Of a stretch of DNA of 64,000 bases, positions 55,529 to 64,000 are shown one piece after another. The notes beneath the pieces were generated by a model, which searched no databases, was not told the origin of the DNA, and worked only from the letters and a program-made list of their open reading frames with translations. The DNA comes from Saccharopolyspora thermophila (GTDB taxonomy: Bacteria > Actinomycetota > Actinomycetes > Mycobacteriales > Pseudonocardiaceae), in NCBI RefSeq assembly GCF_014646075.1, contig NZ_BMMT01000001.1:459930-523929 (forward strand), given 5' to 3'. Numbering within the stretch: position 1 is the stretch's first letter; each line of letters opens with the position of its first letter. A program made the translations under genes and the position numbers.

Positions 55529-56275
55529 TTATCGTCCCCTGTGGTTGACGGCTTCGTACACGCGGGCCAAGCTTTCCTTTCCGCAGCATCCTTGCAGGGT
55601 TTCCAGTGCCTGGGTGAGCGTGTCCACGTCGGTGAGCGGGATGCTGCGGAACAGCACAAGCTGTTTGGCATCGGGGAGCGGATTTGCTAGCCGCTTGGAC
55701 AGGAACCGGTTGTAGTAGCGGCGTTCGGCTCGCCGGACGTCACCCGGCTGCGCGGGCATCAGTACCGTGGGTGGGTCGGTGGCTGCCTGCACGGAGTTCA
55801 CGGCGAACGCGCTGAGCAGCTCGTCCAGCGTCAGGTAGGCGTAGGTCTCGTGTCCTTCGCGGATCCGCCAGGTTTCCCACACCCGTGTGCAGTCGGCTTC
55901 TCCGAGCTCGGCGGCCTCCAAGAAGGAGGTGAGGGCCACGTCAGTGATGTTGTCGAAAATGTCGCCGTCGATGGTGTGGTGATCGGCGTAGGGCTCACTC
56001 ATCGCGCGCAGCATCGTCTTCTGCGTCGCGGTCAACCAGTCGGTACCGCTGAGGGTGTAGTGCACCCGCTTGTGACCGGTGCGGAAGTCGATCCAGTCGT
56101 GCGCGAAATGGCCTTCCAAAATGGGGGTAAAGCCCAGCGCTCCGGGCCTCCACGCGTGATCTCGGAAGGTGATGTAATGCCGCTGCACTTCGCGGAACAC
56201 GCCCAGTGGTGCCGAAATGAAGGCGCATCGGGTGGTGTCGAGATGCGCCACGTCGATGAGGCCGAATGCGGTCAA
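55529..56275 (-). CDS. Unknown 248-residue protein, operon partner of the CYTH gene
   Basis: The frame runs from TTG 56275 (an in-frame stop lies 15 nt upstream and there is no ATG) to 55529. It is soluble, with aromatic and charged segments such as HYITFRDHAWRPGALG and GHFAHDWIDFRTGHKR. The C-terminal half contains YYNRFLSKRLANPLPDAKQ. I do not recognise a family. The poor start suggests an N-terminal truncation or an unusual initiation. Tight coupling to the CYTH gene implies a joint role. Confidence 0.65.
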   Translation of the reverse strand: MTAFGLIDVAHLDTTRCAFISAPLGVFREVQRHYITFRDHAWRPGALGFTPILEGHFAHDWIDFRTGHKRVHYTLSGTDWLTATQKTMLRAMSEPYADHHTIDGDIFDNITDVALTSFLEAAELGEADCTRVWETWRIREGHETYAYLTLDELLSAFAVNSVQAATDPPTVLMPAQPGDVRRAERRYYNRFLSKRLANPLPDAKQLVLFRSIPLTDVDTLTQALETLQGCCGKESLARVYEAVNHRGR

Positions 56276-56508
56276 GGGCCTGGCAGATCAGAAAGCCCTT
56301 TCTTCCCCGTGAGCGTTAGCGGCGAGATCGAGATACCCGGCGTTGGTCTTCTGATCGGTAGCGAACACAGGCTGTGTAACGTGGCTCAACTTCCCTCTCT
56401 CTCAAGATCTTTGACGCGGGTGGGGTGTTCGTGATCGCAATGCGGGTGGAACCCGGTGGCCGCGCCGGTCAGGGGGCACAGGGAGGACTGCGACACAGCC
56501 ACCGGAAT

Positions 56509-56706
56509 CTAGGCGGCGTTGGCGTGGAGGCGTGCGACTACGCAGGCGCGGCAGCCGACCACGCTGATGAGTCGTGCGTGGGTGGGTGCGTCGCTGCCGA
56601 CGATGCGGGAGTCACACCACGTCCAGCCGTCGCGGTGCGGGCTGCGCTCGTGCGCTACGCGGTGGTGGCCAATCCAGATGTCGGCGGGTGGCGGGACCCG
56701 GAGCTG
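56509..56706 (-). pseudogene. Headless CxxC ORF, probably 5'-truncated
   Basis: A 65-codon open frame between a TAA (56709-56707) and a TAG (56511-56509) has strong GC-rich third positions. Protein-like features include WIGHHRV, WTWCDSRIVGSDAPTHARL and SVVGCRACVVARL. It contains no ATG, GTG or TTG that would preserve this part. It is therefore best read as the 3' end of a broken gene. Confidence 0.4.
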
Positions 56707-56839
56707 TTACTACGGTTTGTGTGAGGACTCCGGGCCCCGCCGTTGCCGCTCCAGCACTCCAACTGCGGTCCGGCCGTTTCGGGGGACGGGAGGACGAAAC
56801 GATGGGGCCTTCGCGGCACGAACAAAGCTTGGCCCCAAC

Positions 56840-56877
56840 AAAAAACAGGTAGGGGGAGAAATCCACCCCCCTACCTG
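56840..56877 (-). terminator. Rho-independent terminator after the HTH gene
   Basis: On the minus strand an 11-bp stem (CAGGTAGGGGG with CCCCCTACCTG) is followed by six T. It starts 12 nt after the regulator stop. Confidence 0.9.
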
Positions 56878-56888
56878 ATCGGACGAGC

Positions 56889-58103
56889 TTAGACGGTCAA
56901 CCCGAGGCGCTTGGCAAGAATCCGGGCGTCCCTCTGGGCACCTCGGCTGCCATTTCTGACCAGGTCCCCAGCGATTCCCCGGGCCATCGGGTGATGCTTC
57001 ATCGACTCTCCGCAGGTGTCAGTGGCACGCTGGAGAACTTGAAGCGTCGCAATGCGATCCTTGCGCTGGTGATAGCTACGCGCCATATCAAGCCAAAGCC
57101 TGGATCGCCGGTGAACAGAAGGGAGGGCGTCGATATCAGCGTCGAGGGTATGCGCCGACTTTCGCAGGTCGGTGTAGACGTTTACGCCGGTCACCTCGGC
57201 GTTTGCCGAACCGAACAATGTGGCCACATGAGCGTAGCCCGCAGGCATCCTCCGAGCCATGGCACCGGCTTGGTCGAGCGCGAAAAGCGCGTCGCCTTCC
57301 CGGCCTAGACGCGCTGCGGTGATGGCGCCATGAAGGTGCATCGCACCCCACAGGGCACGTGTTGTTTCGGTACCTTCGTTCAGTCGAGGTTCCAACAACG
57401 CCGCCGCTTCGGTCACCAGCCGGTAGGCGTCTTCTTCTCGCCCGGTCGCTCTCCGAACATTGCCGAGCACCCACGCGCCCAATGCCATCGACTCCGGCTC
57501 TCCGGCGTGCGCTGCAGCGTTCATTGCGCGGTCTGCGACCAACCACAAGAGCGGGGTGTCGGACACCCAGGCGAGGACCTGATGCGCGAGTGCGTATGCG
57601 CTCGTCAAGGTTGCGTAAGCGCTGCGGCGCGGTTTGCCGTCCAACGTTCGGGCCGCGCGCCGGGCATCCCGAATGATTCCGGGCAGCAACGCACCTGCCG
57701 CGCTGCGTGGTGTCGGACTGTTGTGCCAGAGATTCCAGGCATAGTCCGTTGACTGCTTCAGCGCGGCAACGTTCGGAGGTGCCGAGGTACCAGCGGTAAG
57801 CGGCATCTCTTCGATGGCCTCGCGTAGTGCCTCAACTGCCGGGTGTCCGGCGCGGCGGTTGAGGTCGACAGGCACGGAGGCGGAACCGGTGATCTCGGCG
57901 AGATCCCGCACTCCAAGCGCCTCAGCGAGGCGGACCAGAGTGGGAAGCCTCGGCGTTTGAATCTTCCCTTTCTCTACCTGCTTGAGCCAATCGGGTGACC
58001 GGCCAACCAGTCCGGCGACGACTGCCCTCGACTTGCCCGTCCGTTCTCGGATGACCTGGAGCCGTTCGCCGATCGACTTACCTGCGAGTTCATCAGCCTG
58101 CAT
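56889..58103 (-). CDS. XRE-type HTH regulator with helical-repeat (TPR-like) domain
   Basis: This 404-residue protein has an N-terminal Cro/C1 HTH (IGERLQVIRERTGKSRAVVAG to LAEALGV, about residues 10-65). A long alpha-helical region of TPR-like repeats follows (ALWGAMHLHGAITAARLGREGDALFALDQA). ATG 58103 follows GAGGAA. Such HTH-TPR proteins in actinobacteria often respond to peptides or act on nearby genes. The lower GC of this gene fits the surrounding acquired region. Confidence 0.85.
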   Translation of the reverse strand: MQADELAGKSIGERLQVIRERTGKSRAVVAGLVGRSPDWLKQVEKGKIQTPRLPTLVRLAEALGVRDLAEITGSASVPVDLNRRAGHPAVEALREAIEEMPLTAGTSAPPNVAALKQSTDYAWNLWHNSPTPRSAAGALLPGIIRDARRAARTLDGKPRRSAYATLTSAYALAHQVLAWVSDTPLLWLVADRAMNAAAHAGEPESMALGAWVLGNVRRATGREEDAYRLVTEAAALLEPRLNEGTETTRALWGAMHLHGAITAARLGREGDALFALDQAGAMARRMPAGYAHVATLFGSANAEVTGVNVYTDLRKSAHTLDADIDALPSVHRRSRLWLDMARSYHQRKDRIATLQVLQRATDTCGESMKHHPMARGIAGDLVRNGSRGAQRDARILAKRLGLTV

Positions 58104-58395
58104 CAGCCGTTCCTCGCCGCAAACCCCGCGCCCCCCGCAACGTCCTTCCCTACGCAGAGGGATGATCTGAGCGTATCTGCGGAGATGTCTCCGGTGACAG
58201 ACCCACGAGGGATCGGTCACCGAAAGTAGCCAACGACCCGGTGTGCTGGCTCAACGTTCGGCGGTATTCGCGGCGTGGTTGGCATGCGAAAGTAGTGCGG
58301 TTGCTGCCGCTTATGCCGCATCGTGAATCCGACCGCGCGGTCGGTCGTTGGCGACGCCAGGGCCATTGAAACGGCGTCTCGGCACTGTGTCACTC
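58104..58395. other. Intergenic region upstream of the HTH gene
   Basis: About 290 bp between the HTH start and the integrase remnant contain no convincing gene. The promoter of the HTH gene must lie here. Short frames lack ribosome sites and motif support. Confidence 0.4.
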
Positions 58396-58500
58396 GTTCG
58401 ACAGCATGCACGCCCTCCGCCACACCTTCGCCTCCGTCATGCTCGCCGCCGGAGGGCACCATCCGAGAGCTGGCGGAATACCAAAAATCGCTAAAACTGC
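58396..58500 (+). pseudogene. Frameshifted remnant of a tyrosine recombinase (integrase)
   Basis: SFDSMHALRHTFASVMLAAG (frame with ATG 58406) is the conserved integrase box containing HxLRHT. At the GGAGGGCACC run the match moves to another frame as GTIRELAEYQKSLKL, the continuation expected in phage-type integrases. The catalytic tyrosine segment is lost. It marks the right edge of a decayed element. Confidence 0.65.
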
Positions 58501-58549
58501 TGGTCAACCCATATGCTCCCAGATGGTGCCCCTTCATCCCGTCCTGTCG

Positions 58550-59536
58550 TCAGTCGTTGGCGTGGAGGGCGGCGTTGAGCTCCACCTTGCCGCCGGTACG
58601 TGGCGAGACCTCGATCGCGCCGGTCGTGGAGTTGCGGCGGAACAGCAGGCCGTCCGAGCCGGACAGTTCGCGCGCCTTGGTGATCGTGCCGTCCGGCAGC
58701 ACCACCTTGGTGCCCGCCGTGACGTACAGCCCGGCCTCCACCACGCAGTCGTCACCCAGCGAGATGCCCACCCCGCCGTTGGCGCCGATCAGGCACCGCT
58801 CGCCGATGGAGATGACCTCCTTGCCGCCACCGGACAGGGTGCCCATGATCGAGCCGCCGCCGCCCACGTCGGAGCCGTCGCCCACGACGACGCCCGCGGA
58901 GATCCGGCCCTCCACCATCGAGGCGCCGAGCGTGCCGGCGTTGAAGTTGACGAAGCCCTCGTGCATCACGGTGGTGCCGCTGGCCAGGTGCGCGCCCAGC
59001 CGGACCCGGTCGGCGTCGCCGATGCGCACCCCGGACGGCACGACGTAGTCGACCATGCGCGGGAACTTGTCCACGCTGTAGACGGTCACCGGGCCGCGCG
59101 CCCGCAGCCGCAGCCGGGTCGCCTCGAAGCCCTCCACCGGGCACGGGCCGTGGTTGGTCCACACGACGTTGGCCAGCAGCCCGAAGATGCCGTCGAGGTT
59201 CTGGCCGTGCGGCCGGACCAGCCGGTGCGACAGCAGGTGCAGGCGCAGGTACACGTCGTGCGCGTCGACCGGCTCGTCGGCGAGCCGACCGATCTCGGTG
59301 CGTACCGCGACGACCTCGACCCCGCGGGCCTCGTCGCGCCCGAGCAGCGCGGCCCCGGCCTCGCCCAGGGACTCGGCCGCCTGCTCGGCGGACAGGCGCG
59401 TGGTGCCGGAGGTGCCGGGCTCGCCCAACCGAACGGTGGGGAACCAGGTGTCCAGCACCGTGCCGTCGTCGGTCACGGTGGCCAGGCCCACGCCGTGGGC
59501 GCCCGTGGTCTGCGGGTCGGGAGACTGTGCACTCAT
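58550..59536 (-). CDS. dapD: Tetrahydrodipicolinate N-succinyltransferase (actinobacterial type)
   Basis: This 328-residue left-handed beta-helix acyltransferase has hexapeptide repeats ([40 protein letters not shown]) and the conserved [14 protein letters not shown] block. It succinylates tetrahydrodipicolinate in the DAP/lysine pathway, just before the DapC step. ATG 59536 gives the typical start; the upstream open extension is ignored. Confidence 0.95.
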   Translation of the reverse strand: MSAQSPDPQTTGAHGVGLATVTDDGTVLDTWFPTVRLGEPGTSGTTRLSAEQAAESLGEAGAALLGRDEARGVEVVAVRTEIGRLADEPVDAHDVYLRLHLLSHRLVRPHGQNLDGIFGLLANVVWTNHGPCPVEGFEATRLRLRARGPVTVYSVDKFPRMVDYVVPSGVRIGDADRVRLGAHLASGTTVMHEGFVNFNAGTLGASMVEGRISAGVVVGDGSDVGGGGSIMGTLSGGGKEVISIGERCLIGANGGVGISLGDDCVVEAGLYVTAGTKVVLPDGTITKARELSGSDGLLFRRNSTTGAIEVSPRTGGKVELNAALHAND

Positions 59537-59669
59537 ACCGGGAACCGTAATCCGCGCAGGTGACAGCCGCCCGCATGGGGTCGGCCGGACAGGTGTGACG
59601 TCGGTGCTCCCGCAGCGAAGGCGTCCGGGGTTGCGCCGACCCACGCGCAACGATCCGGATGCGCACATC

Positions 59670-60098
59670 TCAGCGTTCCACGAGGTGGCATCCTGTGGTG
59701 ACCATCAGCACGGTGTTGCGGGCCGTGCCGAACTGGTAGACCGCGCCGTACTCGTCGTTGGCCGTGATCTCGTGGTCGCCGCTGCGGTCCACGATGATCT
59801 CGGGCTCGCCGAAGCCGTACTCGCCGGTGATGTGCCGGATGATCTCCACCGCCCGCAGCCAGTGCTCGTCGGGCAGGTTGCCCGGTGACTTCCACGACTC
59901 CAGCACCCAGCTCTCGGCGTCGGCGACGTCCGGGAACTCGGTGCACCCGGACCGGCTGACCGGGGCCGACATCGACCAGGACAGGGGGCCGAACTCGTGG
60001 TCGAGCCGGTCCCGCAGCCGCTGCTGCATCTGCCGGTAGCGGGCGCTGATCTCGGCCATGCCGGGGCGTTTCTGGAGCAGGATGCGCGGGTCTTCCAC
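59670..60098 (-). CDS. LppA-like protein without signal peptide (copy 2)
   Basis: This 142-residue protein is a clear paralogue of the lipoprotein at 61949-62473. Both share RPxMxEIxARYxxMQQxLRDRL, GCxEFP, YGFxExEVIVDR-type and TGCHL blocks. It starts at GTG 60098 after GGGGGACACC and lacks any signal sequence or lipobox, so it should be cytoplasmic or was truncated. It follows the DUF1023 gene by 45 bp. Confidence 0.75.
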   Translation of the reverse strand: MEDPRILLQKRPGMAEISARYRQMQQRLRDRLDHEFGPLSWSMSAPVSRSGCTEFPDVADAESWVLESWKSPGNLPDEHWLRAVEIIRHITGEYGFGEPEIIVDRSGDHEITANDEYGAVYQFGTARNTVLMVTTGCHLVER

Positions 60099-60143
60099 GG
60101 TGTCCCCCGTCAGGTTCCGATGGTGGCGCTGGACGTGATCTTC

Positions 60144-61769
60144 CTAGGAGATGATGCCGGAGATCATGTCACCGATGCCCAGCCCGTCGTCCTTGACCGC
60201 CCGGTCGGGGACCCCGGCCACGACGACGCTCATGTTGTACTGGCTGGTGCTGTTGGGCGCGAAGTAGCTGCCGTGGCCCTGGACGCCGTTGAGCGTGCGC
60301 CCGCCGACCGAGGCGTCCTTCGCGGACAGGCCGACCATGCCGTCCAGGTGGCTGGGGTCGCCGCCGAAGCGGCCCAGGTCAGCGACCCAGTCGTTCTCCG
60401 CCTCGATCCGGTAGGTGTGCCCGGCGGGCACGCGGAGGTCGCGCACGTCGTTGGTGCCCACGCCCGGCGACCCGGAGAACACCGCGTCGTCCACACCGTG
60501 GCCGTCCTGCTGCATCGCGTAGCCGGTGATCGTGGAGCCGTAGGAGTGGCCGATGGCGGTCAGGTGCAGGGCGGTGTCGCGCGAGGCGTTGATGCCCGCG
60601 CAAAAGCGGGCCAGCTTCCGGCCGCCCTCCTCGGCGGATGCCGAGGACACCACCGAGCGGTCCGGGTCGGCGATCTCGCGCCACAGCGGGAACTCGGTGC
60701 CCATCCAGGTGACGGTGGCGACCGTGCCGCCGTCGCCGTGCCGGTCGCTCTCGAACTGCGCCTGGCGGCGCAGCTGGTCCATCTGCGTGTCCGCGTGCAG
60801 CGCGCCGTCGACGGTGGTGTTGAAGCCCGGCGTGTACACCGCGACGTGGTCGGCGGTGTCCACGTCGCCCACCGCCACCGCGGCTTTCGCGCGTTCGCCG
60901 CCGGTGTCGAGCAGCAGGAGCTGCCGGTCGCCGCGGGCCAGGATCTTCTCGATGGCGTCGAGGGACCGGAGCCTGGCGTCGATGTCGGCCAATCGCTCCC
61001 GCTCGCCGCGCGTGGTGCCGTCGCCTTCCAGCTCGACCTTTCGCCGGTGCAGCGCCTTGCGCTCCTCCTCGATGCGGGCCCGGTTGGCCCGATCCCGGAC
61101 CGCGGCCGGGATGCCGTCGCGGTTGCCCAGCCAGGCGGGCGGGTTGGCGGCCAGCTTGGCGCGCTCGGCGGGCGGCAGGGATCTCCACCACCTGGCGTTC
61201 TGGGCGGGGGTGCCGTCCTCGGGGATTGCGCCCGCGGCAGCGGTGGTGCGCACCGTCGCGGGCGCGATGGGGCCGCTTTCCGCCGCGACGAGCGCCTTGG
61301 CCAGGGCGGCGTCGGCGCGCTCGGCGTCGTCGAGGACGGCCTGGATCTCGGCGGCCAGTTCGTCGCGGACCCGCCGCCGCTGCTGGTGGACCTCGTGGTC
61401 GGCGGGGACGTCCCGCGAGGGTCGGACGTCGCGGATGGCGCCGTCCTCGGTGATCTCGAAGCCGTGGGCGCGCGCCCGGTGCTCGGCGGCGTCGAGTCGC
61501 CGCCGCACCCGCCGGACGTCCTCGGCGGCTCGGCCGACGGCGTCGCGCACCGCGGTCACCTCGTCGCCCAGCCGCTGGAGCTGCGCGCCGAGGGTGGCGT
61601 GGCGCTTCGCGGACTGCTCGGCCGCCGCCCCGTCCCACCCCTCGGGGTTGCGGGCGGCGCCGAACTCGTCATCGATCCCGGCGAGGTCGCTCCGACGCCT
61701 GCCGAGGGCGCGGAAGACCTCTTCGAGCGCCTCGGGCCTCCACCGGCGCACGTCGGCGATCGACACCAT
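60144..61769 (-). CDS. DUF1023 alpha/beta hydrolase with helical N-terminal domain (copy 2)
   Basis: This 541-residue protein has a WXG/LXG-like helical N-terminal region with coiled coil (residues about 1-280). The DUF1023 hydrolase domain contains nucleophile motif GHSYGST and the SGSPGVGTND block. ATG 61769 gives MVSIADVRRWRPEAL. It is strongly similar to the partial gene at 62470-64000. There is no signal peptide; the N-terminal helical part suggests a type VII secretion-type fold (inference). Confidence 0.85.
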   Translation of the reverse strand: MVSIADVRRWRPEALEEVFRALGRRRSDLAGIDDEFGAARNPEGWDGAAAEQSAKRHATLGAQLQRLGDEVTAVRDAVGRAAEDVRRVRRRLDAAEHRARAHGFEITEDGAIRDVRPSRDVPADHEVHQQRRRVRDELAAEIQAVLDDAERADAALAKALVAAESGPIAPATVRTTAAAGAIPEDGTPAQNARWWRSLPPAERAKLAANPPAWLGNRDGIPAAVRDRANRARIEEERKALHRRKVELEGDGTTRGERERLADIDARLRSLDAIEKILARGDRQLLLLDTGGERAKAAVAVGDVDTADHVAVYTPGFNTTVDGALHADTQMDQLRRQAQFESDRHGDGGTVATVTWMGTEFPLWREIADPDRSVVSSASAEEGGRKLARFCAGINASRDTALHLTAIGHSYGSTITGYAMQQDGHGVDDAVFSGSPGVGTNDVRDLRVPAGHTYRIEAENDWVADLGRFGGDPSHLDGMVGLSAKDASVGGRTLNGVQGHGSYFAPNSTSQYNMSVVVAGVPDRAVKDDGLGIGDMISGIIS

Positions 61770-61948
61770 GCCGCAAACCCCTTTCCAGCACAGGGCTCCC
61801 GGGCGAGCGTCGTACCGGTGCAACACGGCCGCGAGTCCAGACCACCTGTTCGTGCGGCCGAATCAGCCGACCGAGGTGGCCGTGAGCTGGATGACGCCGC
61901 CCGCCAGTAGCGGAGCGGCGACCTCCGCGGCCGGCTCGGGCCGCACGA

Positions 61949-62473
61949 TCAGCCCTGACCGCCCCTGGCGGACGCCAGCAGGTGGCAGCCGGTCCGGACG
62001 CTTATGATCGTGTTGACCGCGGTGCCGAAGTGCAGCTGGGCGCCGAAGCCGTCGCGGAGTTCGACCTTGTGGTCGGCAGGCCGGTCGACAATCACCTCGA
62101 GTTCGGTGAAGCCATACTCGCGGGTGACCTCGACGGCGATCTGCTGTGCCTGCGGCCACTGCGCGTCCGGGATGTTGCCCTCGTGGAGCCACAGGTCCAG
62201 GCTGTGCTTCTCCGCGCCGTCGATGCCGGGGAACTCGCTGCAGCCGGCTTCGCCGAAACCCCCTTCGTTGACCCACGGCGTTGGGAGACCGAGGTCGGCC
62301 GACAGCCGATCACGCAGCTTCTGCTGCATCTCCTCGTATCGCGCGGTGATCTCCTCCATGGACGGACGCTGCTGAAGGACGCTGAGCTGGTCTGACACGT
62401 TTCCCCCGTCGGACGGTCCGGTGCAGCCTGCGGCGAGCAGTGCGCAGAAGGCGAACACGATGAGCTTGTTCAT
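61949..62473 (-). CDS. LppA-family lipoprotein (copy 1)
   Basis: This 174-residue lipoprotein has a signal peptide and lipobox LAAGC with lipidated C17, followed by the LppA-like domain. Two further cysteines (AGCSEFP and RTGCHLL) probably form a disulfide. Its ATG overlaps the upstream DUF1023 stop by 4 nt, so the two are coupled. The family is known from actinobacteria without assigned function. Confidence 0.85.
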   Translation of the reverse strand: MNKLIVFAFCALLAAGCTGPSDGGNVSDQLSVLQQRPSMEEITARYEEMQQKLRDRLSADLGLPTPWVNEGGFGEAGCSEFPGIDGAEKHSLDLWLHEGNIPDAQWPQAQQIAVEVTREYGFTELEVIVDRPADHKVELRDGFGAQLHFGTAVNTIISVRTGCHLLASARGGQG

Positions 62474-64000
62474 GAGAACAGATCCTTGATCCTGGATCCG
62501 GTTTCCTTGACCTTGTCGACCGCGTCCGAACCGAAGTCCTTGGCCTTGTCGACCGCTCCCGCTCCCCAGTCGTGGACCTTGGAACCCAGCTCCTGGGTCT
62601 GGTGCGGTAGGTAGGAGAGCACGTCGCCGACGCCGTCGGTCTTGCCGGTCACGGCCTGCTCCGGGATACCTGCGACGACGACGGCCATGTTGTGCTGGCT
62701 CGTGGTGTCCGGGTTCAGGTAGTCGCTGTGCCCGGTGACCTCCGCGCCCTCCTTCGACTTCGCGGTCGACAGGTCCTTGAACCCCTCCATGTGCGACGGG
62801 TCGCCGCCGAAGCGCGCGAGGTCGGCGACCGCGTCGTTCTTCGCTTCCAGCCGGTACGCGTGGCCCTCGGGGACGTGCAGGTCCTCGATGTCGTTGGTGC
62901 CGACGCCGGGTGAGCCGTAGATGATCGCGTCGTCGACGCCGTGGTCGCCTTTCTGCAGGGCGTAGCCGGTGGTGGTGGAGCCGTAGGAGTGGCCGATCGC
63001 GGTGAGGTGCGGATCGGTGTCCCGGGATTCGTTGATGCCCTTGTAGAAGTCGTTGAGCTTGGCTCCACCCTTTTCGGCCGCATCCGCGCCGAGCACCGAG
63101 TGGTCGTCCTCAGCCAACTCGTCCCACTGCGGCGCCTCGTACCCGATCCACGTGACGGCGGCGACCTCGCCGTGCTTGCCGTGGCGGCGGAGCTCCTGCT
63201 CGGACTCGGTGACGAGTTCCTGCATCTTGTCGTCGTAGTTCTCGAGGCTGCCGTCGACCGTGGTGGTGAAGCCGGGGGTGAAGACCGAGACGTGGTCGGC
63301 GGTGTCCACGTTGCCGACGGCCACGGCGGCCTTGACCCGCTCACCGCTGGTGTCGAACAACATCAGCTGGCGCGGCGGGTTTTCCCGGGCGATGGTCTTC
63401 TCGATGGTGTCGATGGACCTGAGCTTGGCGTCGATCTCCTCGATCTTGTCCTTCTCGTCGTCGGTGACGCCGCCTTCCCGGAGCTGCTGCTTCTGCTCGG
63501 TGAGCTTCGCGCGTTCGTCGTCGATGTTGGCTCGGTTGATCTGGTCGCGGACTTCGGCGGGGATGCCGTCGCGGTTACCGAGCCAGCCGGGCGCGGTTTC
63601 CAGCAGTGCGGCGCGTTGTTCGTCGGACAGCGATTTCCACCACTCGGCGTTGGCCTTTGGGGTGTTCTCCTTGGGCTTCCCGGCGGAGGCGACGAGGGCC
63701 TGGATCTGGGTGGTGTTGGCGGCGTCGGCCAGGGTGCCGCCTTTGCCGGGCTGGATTGTGTCCTGGTTGGCGGCGGTGAGGGCCTTGGCGAGTTCGGCGT
63801 CGGTGCGTTCTGCCTCGTCGAGGATTTTCTCGATGGTGTCGACGAGTTTGTCGCGGACCTGGATGCGTTTTTGTTTGACTGCCTCGAGCTGGTCTTCGGG
63901 GACGTCCTTGGGTGGGTTGACGTCCTTGATGCCGCCTTCTTCGGTGATCTGGAAGCCGTGGGCTCGTGCTTCGTGTTCGGCCTGGGTGAGTTGTTGCTTG
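62470..64000 (-). CDS. DUF1023 alpha/beta hydrolase (copy 1), 5' end beyond the window
   Basis: About 509 residues are visible; the frame enters from the right edge as KQQLTQAEHEARAHGFQITE. The helical coiled-coil region is followed by the DUF1023 domain with GHSYGSTTTGYAL and the YGSPGVGTND block. The C-terminal tail (VHDWGAGAVDKAKDFGSDAV) is absent from copy 2. It is coupled to the LppA lipoprotein gene by a 4-nt overlap. Confidence 0.85.
   Translation of the reverse strand, partial: KQQLTQAEHEARAHGFQITEEGGIKDVNPPKDVPEDQLEAVKQKRIQVRDKLVDTIEKILDEAERTDAELAKALTAANQDTIQPGKGGTLADAANTTQIQALVASAGKPKENTPKANAEWWKSLSDEQRAALLETAPGWLGNRDGIPAEVRDQINRANIDDERAKLTEQKQQLREGGVTDDEKDKIEEIDAKLRSIDTIEKTIARENPPRQLMLFDTSGERVKAAVAVGNVDTADHVSVFTPGFTTTVDGSLENYDDKMQELVTESEQELRRHGKHGEVAAVTWIGYEAPQWDELAEDDHSVLGADAAEKGGAKLNDFYKGINESRDTDPHLTAIGHSYGSTTTGYALQKGDHGVDDAIIYGSPGVGTNDIEDLHVPEGHAYRLEAKNDAVADLARFGGDPSHMEGFKDLSTAKSKEGAEVTGHSDYLNPDTTSQHNMAVVVAGIPEQAVTGKTDGVGDVLSYLPHQTQELGSKVHDWGAGAVDKAKDFGSDAVDKVKETGSRIKDLFS

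Noticed and set aside
56425-56724. A 99-codon plus-strand frame
   Set aside because: The opposite strand over the same bases carries a more protein-like frame with a CxxC motif and strong third-position GC, so this is probably its shadow.

Overview
The window is GC-rich, densely coding chromosomal DNA from a mycothiol-producing actinobacterium. Evidence includes mshB, an lpqW-type lipoprotein, a lipid droplet-associated protein gene and a class II (GlpX) fructose bisphosphatase. The gene order follows the fum-glpX-xseB/xseA-ispH-ychF and typA-lpqW-mshB-ferredoxin-dapC blocks known from mycobacteria. I infer a member of the Pseudonocardiales, but the species cannot be read from the sequence. 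I see no rRNA or tRNA genes, no CRISPR array and no intact insertion sequence.

Layout. Positions 1-12.9 kb hold a core block: ligB, fumC, two secreted trypsin-like proteases around a flavoprotein reductase, glpX, a DUF4245 protein, xseA-orf-xseB, a lipid droplet protein, ispH and a DUF6542 membrane protein. In mycobacteria the homologue of that last gene is next to ychF. Here about 20 kb separate them. The insert carries a sugar-catabolic system (13.0-24.8 kb), followed by rmuC, sbcD-sbcC, ogt and ada-alkA (24.9-32.4 kb).

The sugar system is the most striking feature. It has a furanose/ribose-type ABC importer, a large secreted DUF2961 (GH172) protein, a LacI repressor, an L-fucose/D-arabinose-type isomerase, an FGGY kinase and a lipoprotein esterase. 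The importer and isomerase promoters share the same TTGACA-N18-TAGCGT core, followed by the same 14-bp operator in opposite orientations. With no epimerase or aldolase gene present, the simplest reading is release of D-arabinose (or a similar furanose), uptake, isomerisation to D-ribulose and phosphorylation. That pathway is an inference.

Positions 32.5-45.6 kb hold ychF, a Uma2 nuclease, an MFS transporter remnant, a biotin cluster (bioF divergent from bioA-bioD plus a D-amino-acid-oxidase-like gene), a pterin dehydratase, a two-component system with direct-repeat binding sites, an SRPBCC-Nudix fusion and trpS. The trpS gene is preceded by a 17-residue leader peptide with three Trp codons and mutually exclusive hairpins, a classic ribosome-mediated attenuator. 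Positions 45.6-54.2 kb hold a small Cys/Lys-rich protein under a possible iron-regulator box, then typA, lpqW, mshB, ferredoxin, dapC and a CHAD protein.

Positions 54.2-58.5 kb look like a decayed mobile island. They contain overlapping mini-ORFs, a CYTH enzyme with an unknown partner, a headless CxxC ORF, an HTH regulator and a frameshifted tyrosine-integrase remnant. After dapD the window ends in a tandem duplication of a two-gene unit (DUF1023 hydrolase plus LppA-like protein), and one copy of the lipoprotein has lost its signal peptide.
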